Positions 17,712 to 26,782 of a DNA stretch of 64,000 nucleotides are shown here, one piece after another (positions within the stretch are counted from its first letter, which is position 1; every line of letters starts with the position of its first letter). The notes under the pieces are model-generated. The model was given only the letters and a program-made list of their open reading frames with translations, did not search any database and was not told where the DNA came from. This DNA comes from Prochlorococcus marinus str. GP2 (lineage in GTDB: Bacteria; Cyanobacteriota; Cyanobacteriia; PCC-6307; Cyanobiaceae), in NCBI RefSeq assembly GCF_000759885.1, contig NZ_JNAH01000003.1, positions 352,039-416,038 of the forward strand, read 5' to 3'. A program made the position numbers and the translations under genes.

Positions 17712-18482
17712 ATGGTAGCTCTTCGTTTAATTCCTTGTTTAGATGTCGCCCATGGCAGAGTGGTTAAAGGTGTAAATTTTGTTAACTTGAGGGACTCAGG
17801 CGATCCTGTTGAATTGGCTTGTATGTATTCTGATGAGGGCGCAGATGAATTAGTATTCTTAGATATAAGAGCTAGTGTAGAAAATAGAAATACATTAGTT
17901 GACCTTGTCTCTAGGACCGCAAAATCAGTGAAAATCCCATTTACAGTAGGTGGAGGAATAGATTCTGTTTCTGCAATTAATGATCTTTTAAGAGCTGGAG
18001 CGGACAAAGTGAGTTTGAATTCTTCTGCTGTAAGAAGTCCAGATTTAATTTCTAAAAGTTCTAGGGAATTTGGTAATCAATGTATCGTAATAGCAATTGA
18101 TGCTAAAAGAAAAGTTAATAAGACAGATCAATGGGAGGTATATGTAAAAGGAGGGAGAGAAAATACTGGAATAGATGTATTAAGTTGGGCAAAGAAAGTT
18201 GAGGATTTAGGCGCAGGGGAAATTTTGCTTACTTCAATGGATGGTGATGGCACACAGAATGGATATGATTTAAATCTGACTGAAGCTGTTACCAATATTG
18301 TTAACATCCCAGTGATTGCTTCTGGAGGAGCGGGTTGTTTAGAAGATATCTATGATGTTTTCAATGAAGGCAGGGCATCTGCCGCACTTTTAGCATCATT
18401 ACTTCATGATAAGAAACTTTCTTTAAGAGAAATAAAGACTTTCCTCCTCGAAAAAAAACTTCCAATTAGACCATATGAATAA
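17712..18482 (+). CDS. hisF: Imidazole glycerol phosphate synthase cyclase subunit HisF
   Basis: A 256-residue (beta/alpha)8 barrel that with HisH makes imidazole glycerol phosphate and AICAR from PRFAR and glutamine-derived ammonia. The two catalytic aspartates are in [14 protein letters not shown] (D11) and VIAIDAKR (D131). Phosphate-binding GGGI and ASGGAG motifs are present. Full length. It starts 60 nt from divergent DUF2862 and is followed 45 nt later by menG. Other his genes are not in the window. Confidence 0.97.
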   Translation: MVALRLIPCLDVAHGRVVKGVNFVNLRDSGDPVELACMYSDEGADELVFLDIRASVENRNTLVDLVSRTAKSVKIPFTVGGGIDSVSAINDLLRAGADKVSLNSSAVRSPDLISKSSREFGNQCIVIAIDAKRKVNKTDQWEVYVKGGRENTGIDVLSWAKKVEDLGAGEILLTSMDGDGTQNGYDLNLTEAVTNIVNIPVIASGGAGCLEDIYDVFNEGRASAALLASLLHDKKLSLREIKTFLLEKKLPIRPYE

Positions 18483-18527
18483 AAAATTTAATTTAATACC
18501 AAAAAGAAATAAGTTAAAAATTTAAAA

Positions 18528-19229
18528 ATGAAATTCACAAAAACTATCGAAGTCAAAAATATATTTAATAAAATTTCTTATAAATATGACTTTTTAAATA
18601 ATCTATTAAGTTTTGGGCTGCACAGATTTTGGAAAAGGAAATTAGTTAATTTATTGGAACCTTTAAATGGTGAAGATTGGGCTGATTTATGCTGTGGAAC
18701 TGGAGATTTAGCATTCTTAATTTCTAAAAGAGTTAGTCCAAGGGGATCAATTACTGGGATTGACAGTGCAAAGGATATCTTAAATATTGCAAAAAAAAAA
18801 TCAGAGCTTAAAAAAAATAAATTTGTTAAGTGGGAAGTTAAAGATGTATTAGAAATTAATGATTATTCAAAAAATTTTGATGGAATTTGCATGTCATATG
18901 GACTTAGAAACTTGAATAATGTTGAAGAAGGAATAAAAAAAGTTTTTGATCTTTTGAAGGATAAGGGAAGGGCAGGATTTTTGGATTTTAATCACTCAAC
19001 AAGAAATTCTTTATCCAATATTTTTCAGAAAATTTATTTGAGATTAATTGTAGTATCCATTTCGCGGCTTTTTAATTTAGGTCCAGAGTACGCATATATT
19101 GAAAAAAGTATTAGTAATTTTCCAAAGAAAAATGAGCTTATAAATATTGCTAAGGAAGTTGGATTTAAAAAAGCTGAATATAGGACTATTTGTGGGGGAC
19201 AAATGGGAATACTAATTTTAACTAAATAA
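18528..19229 (+). CDS. menG: Demethylphylloquinone/menaquinone methyltransferase (UbiE/MenG)
   Basis: A 233-residue class I methyltransferase. Family markers are the N-terminal FNKISYKYDFLNNLLSFGLH region, the SAM motif ADLCCGTGDLAF, MSYGLRNLNN, and the C-terminal GGQMGILILTK. In cyanobacteria this enzyme puts the final methyl group on phylloquinone, the A1 acceptor of photosystem I. It lies 45 nt behind hisF. It is convergent with the DciA-like gene, with 5 nt between stops. Confidence 0.92.
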   Translation: MKFTKTIEVKNIFNKISYKYDFLNNLLSFGLHRFWKRKLVNLLEPLNGEDWADLCCGTGDLAFLISKRVSPRGSITGIDSAKDILNIAKKKSELKKNKFVKWEVKDVLEINDYSKNFDGICMSYGLRNLNNVEEGIKKVFDLLKDKGRAGFLDFNHSTRNSLSNIFQKIYLRLIVVSISRLFNLGPEYAYIEKSISNFPKKNELINIAKEVGFKKAEYRTICGGQMGILILTK

Positions 19230-19234
19230 AAAAT

Positions 19235-19720
19235 TTAGTTTTTTATTTTTCTCCAACAAAAAGAACACTTTCCCCATCTTTTGATTTCGCCCTCAGGAGT
19301 AGGGGAATTACAAATAATACAAATGCACATATTATTTTGATTGATTCTGCTTGGATGGTTTGCCCAAACTATCTTCGCATTAGTAGCTTTAATATTTTTA
19401 TTTTTAATTTCATAATTTTGTATTATTTTTATTTCATTCAAAGTTATTCCAATTTTCTCGATTCTCTCTTTTAATTTATGCTTGTTATAGATTAAAGCTT
19501 GGCGCCACTGTGGATGATTTACTGCAATAGTAAGTATTTTTTTTTCAATATTTAATGGTTTGCATTCTTCAAATAGCTCCAAGCCAATTAAGTTCTTCCA
19601 TTTTTCTTCGATCTGAGAAAGTTTATCTAAGTCTCCGCAGGATTTTTTGAAATTATCAAGACAATTTTTTAATGGATGTGGATTCCTTCTATTCACTATT
19701 GGCGAATATTTTTTGTCCAA
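19235..19720 (-). CDS. DUF721/DciA-like protein with C-terminal zinc ribbon
   Basis: 161 residues from a TTG start. Residues about 15-100 match the DUF721 (DciA) fold: KWKNLIG...HPQWRQAL...LKERI. DciA loads the replicative helicase DnaB in bacteria lacking DnaC. The C-terminus adds cysteine pairs CIIC (C134, C137) and CSFC (C152, C155), a probable zinc ribbon. It ends 5 nt from menG and is divergent from birA. Assignment to the family is fairly sure, helicase loading inferred. Confidence 0.72.
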   Translation of the reverse strand: MDKKYSPIVNRRNPHPLKNCLDNFKKSCGDLDKLSQIEEKWKNLIGLELFEECKPLNIEKKILTIAVNHPQWRQALIYNKHKLKERIEKIGITLNEIKIIQNYEIKNKNIKATNAKIVWANHPSRINQNNMCICIICNSPTPEGEIKRWGKCSFCWRKIKN

Positions 19721-19795
19721 TTTGTAAAATTTACTTATTAAGACTAAAGTTAATCTAATCTTTAAAAAGATGCTCGTTGTTTTAATAAAAAATTT

Positions 19796-20545
19796 GTGAA
19801 AGTTATTGGACCTGCAGCTAAGACAGTTTTTTATTTAAAAAAAATACAGGGTCAATATCCAACTTGGACACTTCATTACAAAATAAAATGTAAAAGTACC
19901 GAAAATGAGCTAACAAACTTGCTTAAATATACTGAAATAAAGAAAAACCAGCCAGTAGCGATAATCGCAAGAGAACAATTCTCAGGGGTTGGCCAAAATT
20001 TAAAAACTTGGGTTTCTCCAAAAGGTGGTATTTGGTTAAGTGCAGCTTACCCAATATTTTCAAAAGAATTTGAATGTCAAATATTTAATTTGTCTTTAGG
20101 TATTAAGTTATGTGAAATGCTTAGACAAAAGAATATAAATGTTTGTTTGAAATGGCCAAATGATATTTTTTTTGGTTCAAAAAAGTTGATTGGATTTTTA
20201 CCAAGGGTGATAACAAGAGGGAAAGAAATTAATTATGTAAGGGTAGGAATTGGCATGAATGTTTCAAATTACACTCCATCAGAAGGTATTTCATTATCAA
20301 AAGTACTTCAAATTAAGAATATTAATCAATATTATTGGACAGCCAAAGTTCTTAAAGCTTTTTATGATGCAATTGAATGTAATAAGAAGAAAGACTATGT
20401 GATTAAATCTGCAAATAAGTTTCTTACTAAAAGTTTTTTACCTAGTGGTTATTGTCCTCATACATGGAAAATTAAAGATATTGATTCCAATGGGAATTTA
20501 AGAATTGAAAATGAAACTCAACTGAAAGTAATTAGAAGGTTTTGA
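19796..20545 (+). CDS. birA: Biotin-[acetyl-CoA carboxylase] ligase, single-domain, altered biotin loop
   Basis: A 249-residue ligase without the DNA-binding domain of E. coli BirA. KWPND (119-123), the KLIGFL strand and RVGIGMNVSN are present. The loop that in E. coli reads GRGRRG is here GVGQNL (64-69), so the Arg118 equivalent is Gln67, an unusual change in a key substrate-closing loop. The start is GTG at 19796, needed for a normal N-terminus. It activates biotin as biotinyl-AMP and transfers it to AccB for fatty-acid synthesis. Convergent with the ABC ATPase gene (2 nt apart). Confidence 0.87.
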   Translation: MKVIGPAAKTVFYLKKIQGQYPTWTLHYKIKCKSTENELTNLLKYTEIKKNQPVAIIAREQFSGVGQNLKTWVSPKGGIWLSAAYPIFSKEFECQIFNLSLGIKLCEMLRQKNINVCLKWPNDIFFGSKKLIGFLPRVITRGKEINYVRVGIGMNVSNYTPSEGISLSKVLQIKNINQYYWTAKVLKAFYDAIECNKKKDYVIKSANKFLTKSFLPSGYCPHTWKIKDIDSNGNLRIENETQLKVIRRF

Positions 20546-20547
20546 AT

Positions 20548-21234
20548 TTAATTAACTATTAATTCAACTATTCTTCCATCCTTAAATTTTGCTATTTTTT
20601 TTGCTCGATTTGCAACTTCATCTTCATGAGTAACTAAAACTATAGTTATTCCAGATTCATGCAGTTTGTCAAAAAGATCTAATACATCTTCAGTGGTTTT
20701 TGAATCTAGTGCTCCAGTAGGTTCGTCGGCTAACAAAATTGCAGGGTTATTGATAATAGCCCTCGCAATAGCAACTCGTTGTTGTTGACCTCCAGATAAT
20801 TGGTTTGGGCGATTATTCATTCTTTCTGAAAGGCCAACTTTTTTTAAGGCATTCTTACCTCGCTCTAATCTTTGCTCAGGCTCAATACCAGCATAAATCA
20901 TGGGCAAAGTTACATTTTCAAGTGCAGTCGCGTCTGAAAGAAGATGAAATTGTTGGAAAACGAAGCCTAATTTTTGGTTACGTATTTCCGCGAGTTCATC
21001 ATCGGATAAATTCTCAACAGGAATACCATTTAATTTATAAATACCCTCAGATGGTCTATCTAGACATCCAATAATATTCATAGCTGTACTTTTGCCCGAG
21101 CCACTAGCTCCCATTACAGCTAAATAATCACCTTTATAAATTTCTAAGTTTATGCTGTCTAAGGCTTTAACAGTTAGATCTTCTTTCCCATATGTTTTAG
21201 ATATATTTTCTAAACTCGCGACTTTCTTAGACAT
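20548..21234 (-). CDS. ABC transporter ATP-binding protein, MacB/LolD/DevA type
   Basis: A 228-residue ATPase. Walker A is GASGSGKST, the Q-loop lies in VFQQFHLL, the signature is LSGGQQQR, Walker B is LLADEPTGALDS, and the switch His is in LVTHE. NIIGCLDRPSEG after Walker A is the MacB/LolD/DevA fingerprint. These systems move lipoproteins, glycolipids or peptides from the periplasmic side. No permease gene is next to it; instead it is 16 nt downstream of ndhB on the same strand. Confidence 0.9.
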   Translation of the reverse strand: MSKKVASLENISKTYGKEDLTVKALDSINLEIYKGDYLAVMGASGSGKSTAMNIIGCLDRPSEGIYKLNGIPVENLSDDELAEIRNQKLGFVFQQFHLLSDATALENVTLPMIYAGIEPEQRLERGKNALKKVGLSERMNNRPNQLSGGQQQRVAIARAIINNPAILLADEPTGALDSKTTEDVLDLFDKLHESGITIVLVTHEDEVANRAKKIAKFKDGRIVELIVN

Positions 21235-21250
21235 TTATAGAAGAATTTTT

Positions 21251-22771
21251 CTAGGAAATATTATTTGCTGTAGCAATAATATCTTTTAAGAAAGGAGTTT
21301 CTGAAACTGCTGTGTTAGCTAATTTAAAAAGAGGATTAGAAAGGATTCCTCCAAGAGCTGTTACCGCTACGCAAGTGTAAAGTGCAATTCTCAAAGGCGG
21401 CAATCCTACAATTCCCCAATTAATTTCCGGATATGATTTGACTATTTCAGAAGCTTCCTGTGGTTCTTTAACTACCATCATTTTTATCACTGAAATGTAG
21501 TAGTAAATAGATATAACTGAAGTTACTAAACCAATTATTACTAATAGATATTGATGATTTGCCCAACCGGCAAAAAACAAGTATATCTTTCCAAAAAATC
21601 CCAACATTGGAGGTAAACCTCCAAGAGATAGAAGACAGAGGCTTAAGCCTAATGTAATGAGAGGATCTTTTTGGTAAAGTCCTGAATAATCAAGAATTCT
21701 GTCAGAACCTGTTCTCAGCGAGAAAAGTATTACACAAGAAAATGCACCCAAATTCATAAACAAATATGCAGCCAAATATAAAACAGCAGCTGATAAACCA
21801 TCTTGAGTGCCAGATACTATTCCAATCATTACAAACCCGGCTTGTCCAATAGAACTGTAAGCTAGCATCCTTTTCATTGAAGTTTGAGCTAGAGCTACAA
21901 CATTTCCTAGAGCCATGCTCAATATGGCCAAAATGGTAAATAAAAGTTTCCACTCTTCATCAAAAGAAGAGAAAGTTGTGCTTAATATTCTTATTGCAAA
22001 TGCAAAGCCCGCTGTCTTTGACCCAACAGATAAAAAAGCTACTACTGGTGTAGGTGAACCCTCATATACATCAGGAGTCCATTGATGAAAGGGAACAGCA
22101 GCAATTTTAAATGCAACTGTTGATAAGACAAAAACAAGAGCTAGAGAAGTAATGAAGGATGGCTTATTGATAATCTCTAAGCCTATTGTCGCTAAGTTTG
22201 TTGAACCACTTAATCCATAAAGAAAAGAGGATCCATACAAATAGACAGCAGCAGCAGCTGATCCTACGAGGAGGTATTTTAAGGCCGCTTCTGAACTTCT
22301 TGGATCTCTCTTTAGGTAACCCGAAAGTAAGTAGCTTGCTACTGATAAAGTTTCTAGAGATATAAATACACTAATAAGGTCAGTAGATCCACACAAAAGC
22401 ATTGCTCCAAGGGTGGCTGAAAGAACTATTGCAGCAAACTCACCAATAGGGCTACCACTTTGTTCTGTATACCTCCAACTTATAAGCAAAGATACTAAGG
22501 TTGATAGAGAAATTATTGCTCTAAATGCGATTGCCAAATTATCTGAATTAAAGGACCCAAGGAATGCGCTTTCTACGGGATTACTCCATTGCAATGCCAA
22601 ACTAACAAGAGAGCTTCCAATTGATAAATAGCAAATTATTGGTGCCCATTTAGATGCAGTTTTTTCTCCAGCTAAATCTACAAGAAGTGTCCCAACAATA
22701 CCTAGTAAAATAAAAGCCTCTGGAATAATGGCTTGAGCATTTAAATTAATTGTAAAGATTTCGTTGGGCAC
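21251..22771 (-). CDS. ndhB: NAD(P)H-quinone oxidoreductase subunit 2 (NdhB)
   Basis: A 506-residue, about 14-helix subunit of the photosynthetic NDH-1 complex in the thylakoid membrane, an antiporter-like proton channel. Conserved segments include [29 protein letters not shown] and [10 protein letters not shown]. It serves respiration and cyclic electron flow around PSI. The start is GTG at 22771. 175 nt separate it from divergent topA. The MacB-type ATPase gene follows closely and may be cotranscribed. Confidence 0.96.
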   Translation of the reverse strand: MPNEIFTINLNAQAIIPEAFILLGIVGTLLVDLAGEKTASKWAPIICYLSIGSSLVSLALQWSNPVESAFLGSFNSDNLAIAFRAIISLSTLVSLLISWRYTEQSGSPIGEFAAIVLSATLGAMLLCGSTDLISVFISLETLSVASYLLSGYLKRDPRSSEAALKYLLVGSAAAAVYLYGSSFLYGLSGSTNLATIGLEIINKPSFITSLALVFVLSTVAFKIAAVPFHQWTPDVYEGSPTPVVAFLSVGSKTAGFAFAIRILSTTFSSFDEEWKLLFTILAILSMALGNVVALAQTSMKRMLAYSSIGQAGFVMIGIVSGTQDGLSAAVLYLAAYLFMNLGAFSCVILFSLRTGSDRILDYSGLYQKDPLITLGLSLCLLSLGGLPPMLGFFGKIYLFFAGWANHQYLLVIIGLVTSVISIYYYISVIKMMVVKEPQEASEIVKSYPEINWGIVGLPPLRIALYTCVAVTALGGILSNPLFKLANTAVSETPFLKDIIATANNIS

Positions 22772-22946
22772 TTTATTAAATTGGATTAAATTAGATGTTT
22801 GATTGTAAGGGTCTAAGAGTTAATCTTAACTTGATTATAATTTGTGGGTATGATTTTTGAAATTTTCAGAAGAAATTACTTGAAAAAGCTTCAAATAATC
22901 ATAATATGCCCTAACTGAACAAAAACACCAATTTTTGAAATAAACC

Positions 22947-25553
22947 TTGGATCACACACTTGTTATTGTTGAAAGTCCCACCAAAGCAAAAACTATAAGA
23001 AAGTTTTTGCCCTCTAATTATGAAGTTCTTGCTTCAATGGGACACGTAAGAGATCTTCCAAAAGGAGCTGCTGAAATACCTGCTGCGGTTAAAAAGGAAA
23101 AATGGTCAAGGATAGGAGTTAATACAACAGAAGATTTTGAACCACTTTATATAGTTCCAAAAGATAAGAAAAAGGTTGTAAAAGAGTTAAAAGAAGCATT
23201 GAAAGGCGCGACCCAGCTATTACTGGCAACTGATGAAGATAGAGAGGGAGAGAGTATTAGCTGGCATCTCCTGCAAATACTGAAGCCTAAAATACCAACT
23301 AAGAGAATGGTGTTTCATGAAATTACAAAAAAGGCAATAAACAAAGCTTTAGATCAAACAAGAGAAATTGATATGGAACTTGTTCAGGCTCAAGAAACTA
23401 GAAGAATCTTGGACAGGCTTTTTGGATATGAATTATCTCCTTTACTTTGGAAGAAGGTAGCCCCCAGATTATCTGCTGGTCGTGTTCAATCAGTCTCTGT
23501 AAGACTTCTTGTTAGAAGAGAGAGAGAAAGAAGATCCTTTAAAAAAGCTAGTTACTGGGGTATTAAAGCTTCTCTTGTAAAAGATAATATTACTTTCGAA
23601 ACTAAATTATTTAGTTTAAAGGGTCAAAGAATTTCTAATGGCTCCGATTTCGATGAACAGACCGGTAAATTAAAAAAAGGAAATAACTCATTAATAATTG
23701 GACAAGATAAAGTAAATGATTTATTGAAGACTTTTTCCTCAGAGGATTGGTTAGTCTCAAAAATCGAAAAAAAGCCATCCACTCGTAAGCCAGTTCCTCC
23801 ATTTACAACAAGTACATTACAACAAGAAGCAAATAGGAAGCTTCGTTTGTCTGCAAGAGAAACAATGAGATGTGCACAAGGGCTATATGAGAGAGGTTTC
23901 ATAACATATATGAGAACTGATTCAGTTCATCTCTCCGAACAAGCCACAAGAGCTGCTAGAGAATGTGTCAGTTCTATGTATGGAAAAGAATATTTATCTA
24001 ACTCACCAAGACAATTTAATTCAACTGCAAGAAATGCTCAAGAAGCACACGAAGCTATTAGGCCGGCAGGTGAGAAATTTAAAACTCCAAAGGAAACTAA
24101 TCTAACTGGTAGAGACTTATCACTTTACGATTTAATTTGGAAAAGAACTGTAGCTAGTCAAATGGCGGAAGCTAGGTTAACAATGATTAATGCTGAAATT
24201 AGAGTAGGGGATGGATTATTTAAATCAAGCGGGAAAAGTATTGATTTCGCAGGATTCTTCAGAGCTTATGTAGAGGGAAGTGATGACCCAAGTTCATCCC
24301 TTGAACAACAAGAAATTATTCTCCCAAACTTAACAACTGGAACATGTCTTGAAGTTACTAATAAGGAATCTACTTTTCATGAAACTAAACCTCCTGCAAG
24401 ATATACAGAAGCCGCATTAGTTAAAGTACTTGAAAAAGAAGGGATTGGAAGACCTTCTACCTATGCCAGCATTATTGGGACCATAGTTGATAGAGGTTAT
24501 GCGAATATATCTTCAAATACTCTAGCTCCAACTTTTACAGCTTTTGCTGTTACTGCTCTATTAGAAGAACATTTTCCTGATCTGGTTGATACTACTTTTA
24601 CTGCAAAAATGGAGTCTTCATTGGATGAAATATCTTCAGGCAATCTTGAGTGGCTACCATACCTCGAAACTTTCTATAAAGGTAAAAATGGTTTGGAGGT
24701 AAAGGTTCAGAAAACAGAGGGTGATATTGATGGTAAAGCTTATAGACAAGTTGATTTCGAAGACCTTCCTTGCGTAGTCAGAATAGGCTCTAATGGACCT
24801 TGGCTAGAGGGTACAAAAATTGATGAATCTGGTAATGAAATTCAGGCTAAAGGTAATCTTCCAATGGATATTACTCCTGGAGATTTAGACATAAAACAAG
24901 TTGATCAAATCTTAAGTGGCCCATCGGATCTTGGAACTGATCCAAAAACTGGGGAAAAAGTCTTTTTAAGATTTGGCCCTTATGGACCTTACGTTCAATT
25001 GGGAAATAATGATCAAGATAAAGCTAAACCAAGAAGAGCTTCATTACCCAAAGAGTTGAAAACTGATGATCTAACTCTAGATGAGGCTCTTGTACTTTTA
25101 AGTTTGCCTAGATTGTTAGGAGTTCATCCTGAAGGAGGAGTTGTTGAGGCTGATAGAGGAAGATTTGGCCCGTATATTAAATGGATTAAAAATGAGAATG
25201 AATCTGAAAACAGATCCTTAAAGAAAGAGGATGATGTTTTTACAGTTGATATAGAACGAGCATTAGAAATTCTTGCGATGCCAAAAATGGGTAGAGGTGG
25301 TCAAGAGGTACTTAAAGACTTTGGAAAACCGAAAGAATTTAAAGAAAAAATTCAAATATTAAATGGAAGATATGGCGTCTATTTAAAATGTGGCAAAACT
25401 AATGTTTCGATTGCTAAAGATACTGACATAGAAAAATTTACTATAGATGACGCAGTATCTCTTTTAGAAGAAAAACTAAAAGATAAAAATGGTGCAATTT
25501 TAAAAAAAACAAAAATTAGCAATAAAAAAACTATAAGGAAAAAGAAAAATTAG
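22947..25553 (+). CDS. topA: DNA topoisomerase I
   Basis: An 868-residue type IA topoisomerase that relaxes negative supercoils. The Toprim domain starts HTLVIVESPTKAKTI and includes ATDEDREGE; the active-site tyrosine lies in FITYMRTDS. The catalytic core is followed by repeats of a TopA C-terminal domain, recognisable as GPYGPYVQLG, RGRFGPYIKW and GRYGVYLKCG, typical of cyanobacterial TopA. Start TTG at 22947. The C-terminus ends in a lysine-rich tail. It leads a close plus-strand run reaching 28939. Confidence 0.96.
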   Translation: MDHTLVIVESPTKAKTIRKFLPSNYEVLASMGHVRDLPKGAAEIPAAVKKEKWSRIGVNTTEDFEPLYIVPKDKKKVVKELKEALKGATQLLLATDEDREGESISWHLLQILKPKIPTKRMVFHEITKKAINKALDQTREIDMELVQAQETRRILDRLFGYELSPLLWKKVAPRLSAGRVQSVSVRLLVRRERERRSFKKASYWGIKASLVKDNITFETKLFSLKGQRISNGSDFDEQTGKLKKGNNSLIIGQDKVNDLLKTFSSEDWLVSKIEKKPSTRKPVPPFTTSTLQQEANRKLRLSARETMRCAQGLYERGFITYMRTDSVHLSEQATRAARECVSSMYGKEYLSNSPRQFNSTARNAQEAHEAIRPAGEKFKTPKETNLTGRDLSLYDLIWKRTVASQMAEARLTMINAEIRVGDGLFKSSGKSIDFAGFFRAYVEGSDDPSSSLEQQEIILPNLTTGTCLEVTNKESTFHETKPPARYTEAALVKVLEKEGIGRPSTYASIIGTIVDRGYANISSNTLAPTFTAFAVTALLEEHFPDLVDTTFTAKMESSLDEISSGNLEWLPYLETFYKGKNGLEVKVQKTEGDIDGKAYRQVDFEDLPCVVRIGSNGPWLEGTKIDESGNEIQAKGNLPMDITPGDLDIKQVDQILSGPSDLGTDPKTGEKVFLRFGPYGPYVQLGNNDQDKAKPRRASLPKELKTDDLTLDEALVLLSLPRLLGVHPEGGVVEADRGRFGPYIKWIKNENESENRSLKKEDDVFTVDIERALEILAMPKMGRGGQEVLKDFGKPKEFKEKIQILNGRYGVYLKCGKTNVSIAKDTDIEKFTIDDAVSLLEEKLKDKNGAILKKTKISNKKTIRKKKN

Positions 25554-25560
25554 AAAAAAT

Positions 25561-26112
25561 ATGTTTTTTAAAAAAAAAGAATTTTTTTTATTAGTTTTTT
25601 TAATTTTCTTGCAATCATGCTCTGGAGGAAGGATTGGAAATTTTCTTGAAAGTAGTTTTAATGATTTAGAAAAAACTAGCAAAAATCAAGATTTACAAAA
25701 TTACTTTTTAAATAAAAACGATATAAATGTAGAAAAAGAAAACAAAAAAATTAAAAAAGTAGAAAAACTAAAAAATGTTCCTGAAAATAAAAACGATATA
25801 AATATAGAAAAAGAAAAAAAAATTAAAAAAGTAGAAAAACTAAAAAATGCTCCTGAAAATAAAAACGATATAAATGTAGAAAAAGAAAACAAAAAATCTG
25901 ATAATAAAAAAAATAAAAAAATTAAGAATCTTTCAAAAAAAAGAAAAAATGATCTTCAATCTTACAAAATAATATTCATTTTAAAAGATGTAGATCCAAA
26001 AGATCCCACTGAAGAATTGAGTTCCATATTGAGAAATTCTGAGGTAAATTTTGAAATAGAAAAGATTGAACGTTACTTAGATTCAAAAAGTAAAAGTATG
26101 AATAAAAATTAA
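25561..26112 (+). CDS. Lysine/asparagine-rich putative lipoprotein with internal repeats
   Basis: 183 residues. The N-terminal signal ends in a lipobox LQSC (C20), so the mature protein would be lipid-anchored. Residues 51-112 hold two and a half copies of a 24-25-residue repeat (NKNDIN-VEKENKKIKKVEKL), followed by a very basic stretch and a more ordinary C-terminal domain (SYKIIFILKDVDPKD onwards). Highly charged, likely helical or disordered in the middle. It starts 7 nt after topA. No family is recognised; function unknown. Confidence 0.7.
   Translation: MFFKKKEFFLLVFLIFLQSCSGGRIGNFLESSFNDLEKTSKNQDLQNYFLNKNDINVEKENKKIKKVEKLKNVPENKNDINIEKEKKIKKVEKLKNAPENKNDINVEKENKKSDNKKNKKIKNLSKKRKNDLQSYKIIFILKDVDPKDPTEELSSILRNSEVNFEIEKIERYLDSKSKSMNKN
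25711..25896 (+). repeat. In-gene tandem repeat, 75/72-nt units
   Basis: Copies start at 25711, 25786 and 25858 with the nearly identical opening AATAAAAACGATATAAAT; the third copy is partial (about 39 nt). The spacing stays in frame (75 and 72 nt). Poly-A runs inside the units make slippage likely. Confidence 0.85.
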
Positions 26113-26132
26113 TTAAAAATATTCAACAAAAA

Positions 26133-26771
26133 ATGAAAATAACAACAAAAACTGAAGCATTAAATATTGTCGAGACCTCTTATTTAGCATCTCTTTCGTC
26201 TTTATTATGGGTTGCATTATATTACCTGCCAATTGGGGGAGCTTTATTAAGGTTGATTTTACCCCTCCCAATGATCTTGTTGCACTTGAGAAGAGGAACT
26301 AAAATCGCATTGGAAGGACTTCTAATACAATTTCTACTTTTATTCATAATTATGGGTCCTGTTAGAGGAACTTTATTTTTATTTCCTTATGGGATCTTGG
26401 CTTTTTGGTTAGGTTGGTGTTGGTTTAAAGAAAAGAGTTGGAAACTTAGTTTAACTGGGGGAGTTGTTATTGGAACCCTTGGCTTCTTAATAAGAGTAAT
26501 AGCATTATCAACGTTGGTTGGAGATAATCTTTGGGTGTTAATTACTAGAGCGAGTTATGGTCTAATAGAGAAGTTCATTGGATTATTTAATTTAGCTTTA
26601 TATCCCTCAATTTTGAGTATACAAATAGGTGCAATTTTATTAATAATTTTTCAAGAAATAGTTTATGTTTTAACTGTACATATAGTTGCCTATTCTCTGT
26701 TTCCTAAATTCAAATTAACCATCCCAGATCCTCCAAGATTATTAAATAGCTTAGTTGATTTTAAAAATTAA
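26133..26771 (+). CDS. DUF2232 integral membrane protein
   Basis: A 212-residue protein with about six membrane helices and conserved ends (LYYLPIGGALLRLILPLPMIL, split as two segments, and FPYGILAFWLGW), matching the DUF2232 family. Members resemble the substrate-binding S components of ECF vitamin transporters, but no ECF partner is nearby. It lies 20 nt after the repeat lipoprotein gene and 11 nt before the CobT-like gene. Linkage suggests a role near cobamide metabolism; this is inference only. Confidence 0.75.
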   Translation: MKITTKTEALNIVETSYLASLSSLLWVALYYLPIGGALLRLILPLPMILLHLRRGTKIALEGLLIQFLLLFIIMGPVRGTLFLFPYGILAFWLGWCWFKEKSWKLSLTGGVVIGTLGFLIRVIALSTLVGDNLWVLITRASYGLIEKFIGLFNLALYPSILSIQIGAILLIIFQEIVYVLTVHIVAYSLFPKFKLTIPDPPRLLNSLVDFKN

Positions 26772-26782
26772 AAAAAGTAAGA

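Noticed and set aside
25701..25892. Phe/Ser-rich open frame opposite the lipoprotein repeats
   Set aside because: Artefact of lysine-rich A-runs read on the other strand.
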